NCBI GenBank assembly: GCA_947034895.1
Contig: OX344763.1
Coordinates: 84,153,093 to 84,217,092, forward strand
Source of the DNA: Rhytidiadelphus loreus
Taxonomy: Eukaryota > Streptophyta > Bryopsida > Hypnales > Hylocomiaceae
Direction of reading: 5' to 3'
DNA length: 64,000 nt
A model generated the notes under the pieces. The model did no database searches. It was not told where the DNA came from and was given only the letters and a program-made list of their open reading frames with translations. Shown here piece after piece: positions 10,440-21,592 of this stretch. Every line of letters begins with the position of its first letter. Positions within the stretch are counted from its first letter, which is position 1. Position numbers and translations under genes: made by a program.

Positions 10440-10523
10440 TCTATTAGACGGACGGGCCCCTCTACTAGACGTCTTCGACGTCGAGTTTGTCGAGTTGTCG
10501 AGTTGTCCGGGTAGACAACCCTG
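10440..10523 (-). mobile_element. hAT-like element terminus (element extends to the left)
   Basis: On the minus strand the sequence starts CAGGGTTGTCT at 10523 and runs inward through GTCGA-rich sequence, a GTGGCA/GCAAATGTTGG block and then the GC-rich array. The terminus at 54360 has the same order in the opposite orientation: CAGGGTTGTCT, GTCGA/GACGTC-rich sequence, GTGGCA and GCAAATGTGGG, then the array. CAGGG is a common hAT end. The adjacent 8 bp outside are CTTGCAAT. I did not find the matching left end. Confidence 0.55.
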
Positions 10524-10555
10524 CTTGCAATACAGTCTTAGTGGTTGTCATCTGG

Positions 10556-12243
10556 AGCTACCAACGAAGAAGCTCTACATCACTTACAACATTGGCTCGC
10601 TTTTTGGCATTTCCGGTATTGCCAATGGGGAGGCTTCATGGACATGGTGAGTGAATCTTGAAATTGAATTAGTAAAAGTGTTGAAGGGTGTAAGACTCAT
10701 ATTCTAATTATAAGTTCGATGTACTTTAATTTTTTTAATTTTTTTTTAATTTTCTAAAAATATTTTGCCATGTTTATCTTCGTAGTACCAAAAACAAAGG
10801 GTCCTCAAATCACTATGATAACATGCCTCGGATCCGACGAATGTATTTCTACTATCACCATGACCCCCTAACTTTTGTTCTTGGATAAAAAAAAATGCAA
10901 TGTTGGTAGTACAGAATGTTAAATGTCATTTCTTTTTTTAATAGGTAAGGGTTTAGGGAGTAGCAGTAGGAGTCATTGCAAGTCCTTCACCTTATGAAAC
11001 TACACAGTGAATGAAGATAAATTATTTAGAAGTTGCAAGTTACTACGTTTGTGAACGTCCATTACTAACTATTTTATGGTCTTGTTTGAAATTTATAGAA
11101 ACTGAATTTGGAGGAGATGTTGGACTTGCCATCATGCAATTTATCCAAAACAGTGCACAACAAGTGGCTACAAATGTCTAGAAAGCAAGGAAACAACTTG
11201 TTTGACGCCACATGTGATGACAGTATCCGTGCTTGGATGCAAATGACAAACTATCGTGCATACTTGAAAGGATACGCATCGGGATTAGGGCCGTCAAAAG
11301 GGGAGCTGAGACTGAGAATTGCCAGAAGAAGTGGAGATCCCAAAAAGATTGTAGAGGCGCTAAACACATTGCCTGGAGCAGAGGGGGTGGGAACTAGAAT
11401 ACACACTTGGAAGGAGAAGAAATTTTTGGCAGTACAAAGAGGAAGTTGGATGTGCCCATTGGTGATGCAGGAGATTCACATAGACCGGACAAGATCAATT
11501 TTTCTCAACCCTGTGTGAGAACGAGGTCCAACACAAGTGTTTCTGAATCTTCTAGAGACAAAGGTAAACACCCTCAGGCAAATACTTCTGGACATGTTAC
11601 GGTAGCATTTGAAAGTGACTGCGATACATCAAAATGGCACATTGCCAAAATTAGCCACAAATCAAACGCCAAATGCCAAGCTCAAGAACAAAGATCAAAC
11701 ATCAAGTGCACCAGCAAGATTGCAAAAGGAAAGAAGGGAACTCTAGCTCCTACCTACCGCGGTAGAAAAGAAGAGTATGGGAGTAAGCGACAGGTGGTGG
11801 TTGATTTTTGGTTTTGTTGGGATGACTTCGAACAATGCGTGAAAGGCACAAAGCGGAAGTGGATTCTCGATTGGCTAGAGGTACCAGAGGTTTGGCCTGT
11901 TATGTCTGGAACTAACCTAAACCGAGAAGAAACATTCTTACTACAGTATGTAGGATTTCGCCTCCAAGAACGACCAATATTGTCGCCATGTCAATTGTTC
12001 AACATGTCAAAGATTTTCAAACCTGCTTTGTATGACCACCCTCCGTCGAAGAAAACAAATGTGTATCCAACTGTGAGGAACAACAGGGCCATTCAAAGGA
12101 ATTGCAAGCACTTGTATTATTTGTACAGGTACTTTTGCAAGATGGATGTCAACAAAGACAATTTCATTCATGCACCAAGTTATAGCTTCAATGAGTTGAA
12201 GTTATTGCTAGTTCGAGCTGGAATGATCACACTTCCAGAATAG
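10556..12243 (+). pseudogene. Truncated, frameshifted two-exon remnant of an LPSCNLS-type gene
   Basis: A first exon (about 10556-10646) encodes a Trp-rich segment with HWLAFWHFRY and ends at a good donor (ATG then GTGAGT). A second opens after an acceptor (TTTATAG) near 11099 and contains LDLPSCNLSKTVHNKWLQ and GPSKGELRLR. The frame must shift near 11405 to continue into the second half (11407-12243), which holds a basic linker, RRGRK-like residues and a C-terminal domain with FWFCWDDFEQCVKG. From memory the LPSCNLS block occurs in plant transposon-associated proteins near MULE/SWIM-type transposases; I could not verify this. The 5' part is missing because the hAT-like end at 10523 lies about 30 bp upstream of the first exon. 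Confidence 0.5.
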
Positions 12244-14013
12244 GTATGGCAACATTTTCCAATGTACTTCAATTGTAATGAACTCATTTTTATATATTAC
12301 AATTGAAATGATTTGATGCGTACTTTTTTCACTGAATTTCCATTTTCATTTGCACTCGGGTATCCATTTTTTCCCTTTTCTCCGTAATACTCTCCATTTT
12401 TAAGCTCCACTTATTCTTCATTATGGCCCTCCATTGCCCACGTTTTCTTCATTTTTCTTTTGAGATCCAGGCCATGTTTTACTATTTTTTTATTTTATTT
12501 TCTACAAGGTCTTACAGAACATCGAAATTGGCCAATCCATTACCCTAATGAAACCCATAAAATGCACCTCATAGTTATTTATAAATCCTATAAATTTAGA
12601 TGAACAAATGCACTTCAAGATGCCAGTGCCATGCCTACCACTATGATTTAAAATAATCATCTCACCCTAACAATCTATGCAATAATGATAAACATATGGA
12701 TGCACTGAATTGTGATAGTTGACTTTCCATTGGTTTTGTAAATGTATGCTCATTTGAACTCAATCATTTTATAGCATCTCATGTAGCCAACTACAACCAG
12801 TATGAGATATGTTGCATGCAGCAATGCTAGTACGTGAGCGTAGAGTGCTTATGAGTGCTACAAATGTAGAAGACCAATGTTCTAGGGTTCCTATTCCTAT
12901 TTCCTATAATGATTGGCATTCTGGAACACGCCACTACAAGCCTATTTAGACCCTAAATCCTAAACCCTTAATTCTTTATAAATCCTGGTCTCAACTTGAC
13001 CCCTCCTTTCTTTTTCTATATTTTTGTAGACAACACCATAGGCACCACTTCACTTTTTTGGGGGGGGGGGCGCTAAGGTTTCCTAAAAACCTTAGCTGCA
13101 ATGAGAAACGACTTCTAGTGTCAAATTGACCCTCATCCTTTTTCTATATTTTGGACGACACCGCCGTGGTCACCTCTCCACTTTCGCATTTTATTGGGAG
13201 CTCAAGTTACCCTAAACCTTAGCCTCCATAAGAAATGACTCTCGGTCTCACTATCTCGTGGATTATTTGTACTACAAAGAATTCAAACACCTATAAAATA
13301 TTTACTAATCCACGGTAATAGGATACACGATTATAGGTCCCAAATCTACCAGTAATAGCAAATAAAATGCAACTTTTTGATTTTTTTGGTATAAAAATGG
13401 GAATGTTTTGGTTCTAGGCTCTAGGCTCACAGACTCCACGCTCCACGCTCACAAGCTCACGGCTCCAAGCTCGCACGCTAGCATCGTTGTGATATTAATT
13501 CAATTCCTTGCACTCATTGTTTTTCCCAAAGAAAAAGACACACACAACACCCAACACACAAGAGAACAAAAAGCAAGAGAAGGAGAGAGAGAGCTCCAAA
13601 CCCTAATTCGACTATTACCCCCCACTTCCTAACTAACAAACACTCCTAATCACTTTATCCATCACTAATTACTGAAAAATCCATTACATTACTACTTATT
13701 GCCTAAAGTAGTGTTTCTACACTATATTGGTGGTCTCATAATAGTTTTAGGTTTAGTAGCTTCTTTTGTGTTTTTCATCTTTCTTCTTTTTTGTTGGTTC
13801 TCAATTTATATGTAGATCCATTTTCAACTTCTAATCTTTGTTTTCAATTCCTTTTTGTATTTTTTATCTTTTAAATATTTTTCATTTTTCATTTTGATCT
13901 AGTTTCTTGTCCTATGTACTAAAAGCCTTCTAACTAATGGTTATAGTTTATTCTAATGTACTAACACTATTTAAAATCTCACACATAGTTTTTATATTTT
14001 CAATTATCTTAAA
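12244..14013. other. AT-rich spacer, no recognised gene
   Basis: The interval holds a G10 run near 13063, CT-rich stretches and direct repeats of CTCCACGCTC/CTCACGGCTC type near 13425-13480. These are followed by purine-rich sequence resembling a plant 5' leader (13540-13600). I see no conserved coding exon. The leader-like part may have belonged to the truncated DUF7869-type copy that follows. Confidence 0.5.
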
Positions 14014-15274
14014 GGTGGACCAATATGGTGGTTCACATGCGGTGTTGAAAGGAGCTGAAATTTGTAAGTCATCAATGCGACTTATGCTTGAGGTCCCTAT
14101 TGTAGCAACTTCTCTTCCTCCAGTTCTCAACGTTCAAATGGACAACGCAACATGAGATAACAAAAACTAGTATGTCTTTGCGTTTTGGTCCCTTTTAGTT
14201 GCAAAGAAAATCTTTCAAGAGGTGTATGTGAGGTTCATGTTGGTCGGCCATACACATGATGACATCGATGCTTTATTTGGGAGATGGAACATGCAATTGA
14301 AAAAAAGAAGCTTTTCTACCATCCCATCCCTCAAGAAGTTCTTTATGGATGTAAATTCTGTGCCTACGATTCCTCACTTGATTGAGGAGGTACCAGATTT
14401 CAAAGCCTTTATAGAAGGCTCCGTTTTGGATGGAAACAAAGCACTTGTTGGCCACACGAAGGCTCAATAATTTAAATTCTACCTCAAGTCTACAGGTGTT
14501 CCGATTTTGAAGTACAAGAGGTATTGCATGAATAGTGATTGGCTCTTTGAAGAAGGGGGGATGAAATTGTGGAAAGAAGATTCCAAAGGAAGTAGTCTAT
14601 GGCCTCATGGAGAGCCTCTACCTGTCGCCACCTTCCAATGTAGGGCATGGAAGACATTTCTAAGGACATATCCAATTTCATCAAATATTGGGAAGCATTA
14701 TGCAACAAGAGTTTGGAGTATAAAGATGGTTTGAGCATTTGATATTCTATTGGCGGAATGTGAAAGCATGTTTCATAGAGCCAATTGTGCCAAATGAGAC
14801 CTTGATGGACGGCTTTTGGTCATTTACTTGAGTTGAGGCAATAGGTGAAGATGAACTTGATGACGATGGTGAGTTTTGTGAAGAGTTTGCTGAGGATGAT
14901 CCCTTTGTAGGGCATTGCTGCAATCGCCCGTTGCCGTCTTTCCATGTCAGGCGTGATGTTTAGAAACATTATTTTATTGCCCTTCGACCAGAAGATGTTG
15001 ATACAAAGCCTATATAGATTGTAGGGGTTTTATTGACCCTTTTACTAATCTTGAGCATCCAAATTGTATCCAAATTCTGTACTTTCAACCCACTTCACAA
15101 GACCAAAATGTTCAAGAATTCTACATTGGTTGGGACTCTATAAAAGGACTACGTTGGAAAGTGGATGAGGCACAAGATCCCATATGGGAGGACACAAACT
15201 CTTTTGTCACTGCATGGAGGTCCAAGGTGAAGAAGGACACAATAGAGTGTGTCCTTAAAATTCCTATTGCTTAG
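14014..15274 (+). pseudogene. DUF7869-type transposase-like copy (a), 5'-truncated
   Basis: The conserved core is present: VLNVQMDNAT, then FWSLLVAKKIF and VGHTHDDIDALFGRW, as in the copies at 21593-24377 and 51191-54047. The copy starts about mid-protein, with its first clear match near 14030. It carries several in-frame stops (after MDNAT, after NKN, and in the TKAQ region) and a frameshift near 14640. It regains homology near 15060 and ends at a shared C-terminus (VKKDTIECVLKIPIA then TAG). The family is known from plant and other eukaryotic genomes and is thought to derive from transposases. No palindrome cluster was found beside this copy. It is clearly non-functional. Confidence 0.8.
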
Positions 15275-15599
15275 ATTGAAGTCATCCATGATAGCTTGGC
15301 ATTGTACACTTCCGATTGATCTTTAATGGGGGATTATGAAGACACCAAGATAGTATTTGAATTTAAATTTGATAGTCAACATGTTTAGTTTTATGCTGAG
15401 TGAGCCCCAAATTTGTCACTTGGGACTCATAGTTTTCTTTTTTTTAGATTGTTGCAGTTTAAGGCATAATATTATACAAAAGCCCCCAAAAGAGTGTAGA
15501 ACCAAAATAGGTATGTCACATACCAATATAACTTTTGGTCATAAATAACCTTTTATCCTTAGAATACCCACAAACCCCATTTGTATATAGGTTAGAACC

Positions 15600-18100
15600 A
15601 TAAAGTAGTAGGAACGATAGACTTGGAGGGAACTTATCCAAAATAGTCCAAATCCTTAGCTATATTGGTCCTAGAAGAGATAGGGAGGTCCTTACATAAA
15701 TCTCCAAAGATAGGTTTTAGTTTCCCCATTCCATCGACGAAATATTAGAAACCCCAATTGTTAACATGTAGGTGTCATTTTTCCAAGACCGGCCATACAG
15801 AGGAATCCACGGCCGTCGGATAGTGCTCTTGGATCAGGAACATGTCAGGGAGTCCACAACGAAATCAATTCACCAAGATTCCCTCATGTGTAAAAGATTC
15901 TTTGACTGCCGATAATCCAAGAGAAGTCAGTTTTTACCTCTCTACCAACCGTGTGTAAGACTAATTCTAAACTTGGCATGTGGCTTGGGGAATTCCATGA
16001 GAGGTTTTCCAAAAAGTCGGTTTTTTCTAATCTCCAGAGGATCTTTTTCCGAGCGATCAACCGCCAAAAGCCACAATAGGAAATTCATATAAATTACCCA
16101 GGGTGCGGTAAAATCTCACTAAAAATTAGATTAGCTTCTTTTATGTTAATAACGTGCCTCAACAAGTTTCACAGTGTTCCAATAGTGGGAGGCAACCGAA
16201 TCACCAACATTCTCCCAATTATTGATTATGGCAAGATCTTTGTGGAGTTGACCGGCATTTTGGGAGCCCACAAAGTCAGAACGAAGTCATCAAGGGTTTT
16301 TTTCTTACTCCCTAGGACCCTTCCGACAACCCTAGCTAATTATCCAAGTCAGAAAAGGTAAACTTCAAAAGTTAGATTTTAATCCTTTTACTGGTTTCAG
16401 TTGGTGCTAGTTTCCAATGGGGTTTTCGCGATGAGAACAGAGGGTAGGGGGTTTTTAAGACTAAAAATGTCCTTCTGAAGCCATTAGCACAATCCATTTG
16501 CGATTTGGAGTTAAACACCAAAAGTCAAACTTTAGGACCAATGTAGAAATCTAAATGCAATGAAAATCCTAAAAGATAAGGATGAAAATCTTGCATGATA
16601 AGGTTAATTAGGTTAGAACGGGAGGGGAAGGGCACCCCGGGAGAGTATAAAAGGGGACCCTTCTTCCTCCCAAAACACCCGTTTTTTCTTGTACTTAGTA
16701 CCGTTGGTCTCGCTTTGTGAAGATTTTGGCTCTTTTGACTAAAACTCTTGAGTCTTTTCTTTCTTGCTTCTTTTGAAGCCATTGTTGGTGTTTCCAAGGA
16801 GTTTAGAGGACTTCGAGGGTCCCTCTACACCTTGTTGTTATTTGGGGTTGAGAATTGATACTTCTTGCTACGGGCATTGTGTTTAAGTTGGTCCTTGATC
16901 TTGACGTCATACTAACCCTAGAGCTCACCCTCCACCATACCTTGGCGATGTTGCTCTGGAAGGCCACTAGTTTCGTGTCTTTTCCACCATCTTTGTACTA
17001 ATTTCGCACTACTAACCACGAGTCACTTTTGCTCTTGTCACTAACCCAAGTTCTATGTGTTGTATTGACTCTAATCCCACTTGTTCTTGATAGGAAAAGA
17101 GAAGGGTAATTCCTCTTGTGGTAACAACACCCTACCTTTCCTAGTCAATTTGAGTCTTAGATTGTGTGTTAAAACCTTCCAAACGGTGAAGCTTTGAATA
17201 CCTAAGCCTAAGGGAAAGTCCTAGATTTGGTGTTAAAACCAATCTAGCCACTTCTCTTAGATTCACCTTGGAAGTTCGTTCCAAAGTTTAGTTTCCAAAG
17301 TTTAGTTTCTTCAAGGATTTCCCTTTTCGGATATAGCTATTCTTAACCCGGAAATCCTTCCTATATCAGCGTGGAGTATCCGGAATCTTCGTTTCTCAGA
17401 TCCTAACTACAATCCGGATACTTTCGCATCAAAATCACCAAAACCACCCAGACTTTCTAGATAACCCCGGGTTTACTCCTTAAGACCGGATTCCCTCTTC
17501 TTACTGGTATCCGTCTTCTATACTATTTACTGGTTTAATTTAACCTCTGTTGACTCATCAGAGGGATCTGCCAATTGATTTTTGAGAGTGGCAGACTCAC
17601 CACACCTTTCGGATCTTTTAAAGTGATGGAAGAGTTCACTCTATTCTATCTGCTCTCCTATCTAACTAGAGTCCAATTTGGCTTCTCACAATGACCGGAA
17701 AATGAATCCAACCAGAGGTCACACAAAACCCCCCCGTACGACCCTTATCATACTACAACGACCTTGGCATTTCCTGCAATTCGTGTAAAGCTAAGGTGAC
17801 TATAAGTGTATCCGCTCGTGCCAGTAGAATCCGATATGTTTTCCGTTTACTTTCTAAGTTAATGAGACCTCTCAAGGATCAGACGCTAACCAGATCTTCC
17901 ATCCACTCGCTCTAGCACAGTTAGGAAATCCCTCCCCAATTGCCTAGCTTAATAATAGCTACCTCATCCGGAATACCAGATCCAAATCCCACTGAGGTGC
18001 AATGACTCACTCCCAACACTTATAACCTTTTCACATATACTACCAAGTACAAAAAAAAAAAACCAAGGGGAAGAAAACTCTCTCAAAGTCCACTCACCAG
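15600..18100 (+). mobile_element. LTR-like retroelement sequence, plus orientation
   Basis: Segments here match 43.0-45.25 kb in reverse complement. An identical 25-bp block lies at 16105-16129 and 44951-44975. A second block lies at 16358-16379 and 44701-44722, with equal spacing of the two blocks in both copies. A TATA box follows in a similar GC-rich context in each. Together these look like two LTRs of one family. I did not find a primer-binding site, a polypurine tract or gag-pol frames, so exact ends and superfamily are unknown. CCGGA/TCCGG words become frequent from about 17300. Confidence 0.55.
16646..16653 (+). promoter_or_regulatory. TATA box of the LTR-like element
   Basis: TATAAAAG sits in GGGAGAGTATAAAAGGGGAC, and the related 44-kb copy has TATATAAG in a comparable context on the minus strand. 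Transcription would run rightward. Confidence 0.6.
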
Positions 18101-18383
18101 CACTCAATTCCTCACTCACTCACCCGGCCAAAGCATGGGAAGGCAAAAGAACAACAGAAAAATGCACAGTACATAGACAATATGATAGAAATTCCCTTCC
18201 TGGTCTCAATTGAGAGACCTGTTTATATACAAAGTTTGAGTTCATACAAAAAAAAGGAAAAGTCCTAAGAATCCGGTACTGTTTCCGGCCGAGATTATAG
18301 GATCTAATCTTCCCAGATTTTATGCTACAAAACTGTACTTTACAAAATTGTCCTAAAAATATACATCCTATCTACTAAAATTC

Positions 18384-20201
18384 CTAAGGCCCACCACTCT
18401 CTGGTGTAAGTTGCTCAGTAATTTTACTAAGGCTTCCTTCTTTATCTCCCCCTTTTGGAACACGTTCCGGAACTGGAGTAGATGGTTCCCCAGCTTCTAC
18501 TGTAGCTAAAGCGGGTACTGGTGTTGCTGGTGCAGGGGTCTTCTCGTTTGAATCTGGAGATCCCGGCTTGGGTACCTCCTGCACATCTGAGTCCCCACAT
18601 AGACTCGGGAAGGAGATTCCGGACAAGGAAACCGGATGATGTAGATGAAGTCTTTTACTGCTATCATCAATCATCTTGGCTGCCTTTCGGAATTCCTCCA
18701 ACGAAGACTCGATCTGACCGGCAAACTCTGCAAGAATCCGTGCTACCCTCCCTCCAGAGATTTTCTTCTCTCTATGCACGCCTTCTTCAAACAGCTTCGC
18801 CTTGGCCATCGCATCTCCATACGCCGCCAACACGGAGGTCATCAAGTTGATGGCCGTCTGGGTGTCCTCCTGTAGGATCCGGGCAACTTTCACTTCCTCC
18901 AAGCTGACATCCCGGTCCCTCTTCAAGAGTTGATTCTTGCCTCTCAGCTTGAGTATCAACTCGTCCATCTCCCGGAGGATTATGGTTTGCTTAAAAAACC
19001 TTTCCTCCTTCTCCCAGTCCTCGTCCGGGTTATTGATACAGTTCGCTACCGTTTTCGGAAGTGAACTATCAATCTTCCCTCCCACCAAGCCGGCCACCGA
19101 AGCAAGTGTGGTCTGCCTGATCACGCAACGGGACTGGATCTCCCCCATAATGTGAATCAACTTCCCAAAAAGTTGATTCATTCCGGTATCATTGGATCCG
19201 GAAGCTTTGGCTTTTCCCTTTTCCGCTTCCTGGGGTCTAGTCTTGGATGGTCCGGTTTTAGCCGGATGAACCTTGTCCGGACTGGTCTTGGTCCGAGTGG
19301 ACATTCCCTTTACTTCCGCCTGAGATGGCTTTCCACCCGTCTTCTATCCAATCGGAGACCCCCAGTTTCCCACCGTTGTTTTGAGCCGTTTCCGGTTCAC
19401 AAGGGGTACCTCATCGTCTTCCTCACCTTCCTCCTGCCAGTTCCTCATATTCTCCTTGGGCGTCCCTGCTGGCGGGGTACTATCCGGTTCTGTTTTGGAG
19501 CTCTCGTCATTCGACGCTCCAAATTTTGAGAGAGCCGTCTGGGCCCTCCATTCACTCTCCTCAACCGTTGTGAGGAGTCCCTGCTTCCGGTAGAGATGGA
19601 AGAGGTAGGGGCAGAGTGGAGTTCCTCTGCTCTTCTTGGTGTTGGCGTAGAGTCCGGCCACCAATAGACACATGTACTTGGCCCAGTCTACTCTCATTTC
19701 TCCACTCAGCGCCCCAAAGATGGTATTGCCCACCAAGTGGGTCAATATCGTGGGCTTCTCCGGATAAAGTATGGGGAGCAAAAATTCTAGGAGGCACCGA
19801 TGCCGCGAGTTGATGCAATCCGCCACAACGAACCCATCCTTGGAATCCGCTCCTTAAGAAAACAGCCCCTTCACGTAGTTATCCCGGGATTTTGCCTTGG
19901 ACGTCCCTCCTGCCCGGAAATTGTATACTTCCCGCCAGATTTCCTCCGTCCACTTTTCTAGCATTGCACGGATGGTTCCCGCAAATTGATTCGGAGCGCC
20001 CACCTGCAACTCCCGGATCATCTCTTCGTTCTTGAAACCCCACGGCTTCCCACGAAGTCCCTCACAGCCCATGGTTGTCAAATCGTCCATCAGATCTGCC
20101 TTCTCCCGATCTGATTTTGGTTCTACAGGCGCCAACCCCCTCAGTTTCACTTCCACTTGAGGCGCATTGTGTTTGGTGGCGGCGCTGCTATGTTTAGGCA
20201 T
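18384..20201 (-). pseudogene. Retroelement-type accessory protein, one frame cut by two stops
   Basis: A single frame runs from ATG 20201 to 18384 and is interrupted by TAA near 19854 and TAG near 19344. The N-terminal third is polar. The middle has an alpha-helical, Leu-rich segment (DCINSRHRCLLEF, TILTHLVGNTIFGALSGE). The C-terminal part has a coiled coil and a Pro/Glu-rich tail. The middle faintly recalls plant retrotransposon accessory proteins, but I cannot name the family. A TATA box at 20503-20515 and a purine-rich leader precede the ATG. The gene is antisense to the LTR-like promoter at 16646, so it is either an antisense accessory frame of that element or part of another one. Confidence 0.55.
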
Positions 20202-20502
20202 CCATCCTCCCTTCTGATTCTACCTCACTTTCTTTCTTCTAGCCACACGTCTCGTATCCCACCCGAAAACCCGGTTTAGCGTCTTTCTTCTTCTCGCGCC
20301 TCAAGGTCAATCCGCGCACCCTCCCTCAGCTCAGCGCTTCCTCCAATCTCATAATGCCTAAGTGCAAAGGCTTCCTCAAACACTCAAAGAGAAAACAAAA
20401 AAAACTGAGAGCTGGAGGGAGAGAGCGAGAGAGAAAGATAGAGTTAGAAAACTGAAAGTTGGAGCGCCTAAGTGAAAATGAGCCCCCAAAACCCTGAGTT
20501 AG

Positions 20503-20515
20503 GGTTTATATACCC
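20503..20515 (-). promoter_or_regulatory. TATA box upstream of the 20201 start
   Basis: On the minus strand GGTATATAAACCC lies about 300 bp before the ATG at 20201, followed by a CT-rich leader typical of plant 5' untranslated regions. Confidence 0.55.
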
Positions 20516-20699
20516 TAAAAAGTAATCCTGACTTCCCTTCCGACTTTCCGGTCCTCCAGTCTTAGTCCAGAATTAGAAGATTTTCCGGCTTCCATTTTTA
20601 TTCCGGTTGGCAGTTGGTTTACTCTTCCAACTATTCTAAGTTCAAACAATTTCCTATTCTTTAAGCTCATCCGGATCAGTTCTTTCCGGATTAGGACCT

Positions 20700-21590
20700 A
20701 AAATCTTGACTTCTATAAAAAAAATCAAAATTCCGGTTGCAACAGGAACACTATATTCAATATTTTGAGAAGTTTAGAGTCTCTCAAAATAATATTTAAA
20801 ACTTAGATGCTAAAAAATGTATATAATTTTAGCCAATATAAGCTGGCAAACACTAAATATATTAGTTGCACTAGCGCAATTTCCATTAAAATGAGAGTCT
20901 TTACGACTGACCGTATGTTTGAATAAATTTATTATGGTGTAAAATAAATGTTCTGATTCAAATAAATGAAGATTATATCATTTGTTGAACACCAAGTCAG
21001 GAACTCCACTATTGGTTGTAAGGGGTTCATTATCTCATTCAAGTGGTCTGGGTTCGATTCCTGTTGAATTTGTATGAGCACATGGGGGATAAATCTGACT
21101 TGGTGCTACTAAGTGAGCTTTGTAGGCAGGAAAATTGTAACAACCAACTGCCCCTACCTAAATTGTGACAAATAATTTACACATCATCAAAATAAAAAGT
21201 GGATATGTCCACTCCACTTTTTCCCAAATAATTACGAATATAATTTCAAATGAAATATATTCAATGATAAAGAAACAAGAATTTTTTTTTTAAAACAATA
21301 ATAAATTAAACACAACAATATAATAGGAAGTATATAAATATGATATGTACATTTCATTGTCTTCTAGAAACAAAACATATACTTCAAAACATCTATGTAG
21401 GAGCAAATAATAAATTAGTGAAAATCAAATGAAAGCTATACCAGATAATTTAATATATAAATTCCATCTATTATATGAATGAAGAAGATGGTAAAAACAA
21501 AATTAAACCAGCTTCACACCATAAATTCATATAGAAATTTACACATCAAGTGTAGTAGTGTACGATGCAAGACTTTGGTTGATGACTTCA
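20700..21590. repeat. AT-rich spacer with a tRNA-like B box (21050-21060)
   Basis: GGTTCGATTCC near 21050 is preceded by ATTCAAGTGGTCT, as near 1930-1960. The surrounding 21000-21120 could be a SINE remnant; no cloverleaf fits. The remainder is AT-rich without a gene. It includes the 3' flank of the gene at 21593-24377. Confidence 0.3.
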
Positions 21591-21592
21591 AT

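Noticed and set aside
10144..10650. Open frames across the array and the hAT-like terminus
   Set aside because: They run through repeat and terminal sequence; only the exon-like end (10556-10646), in another frame, has family resemblance.
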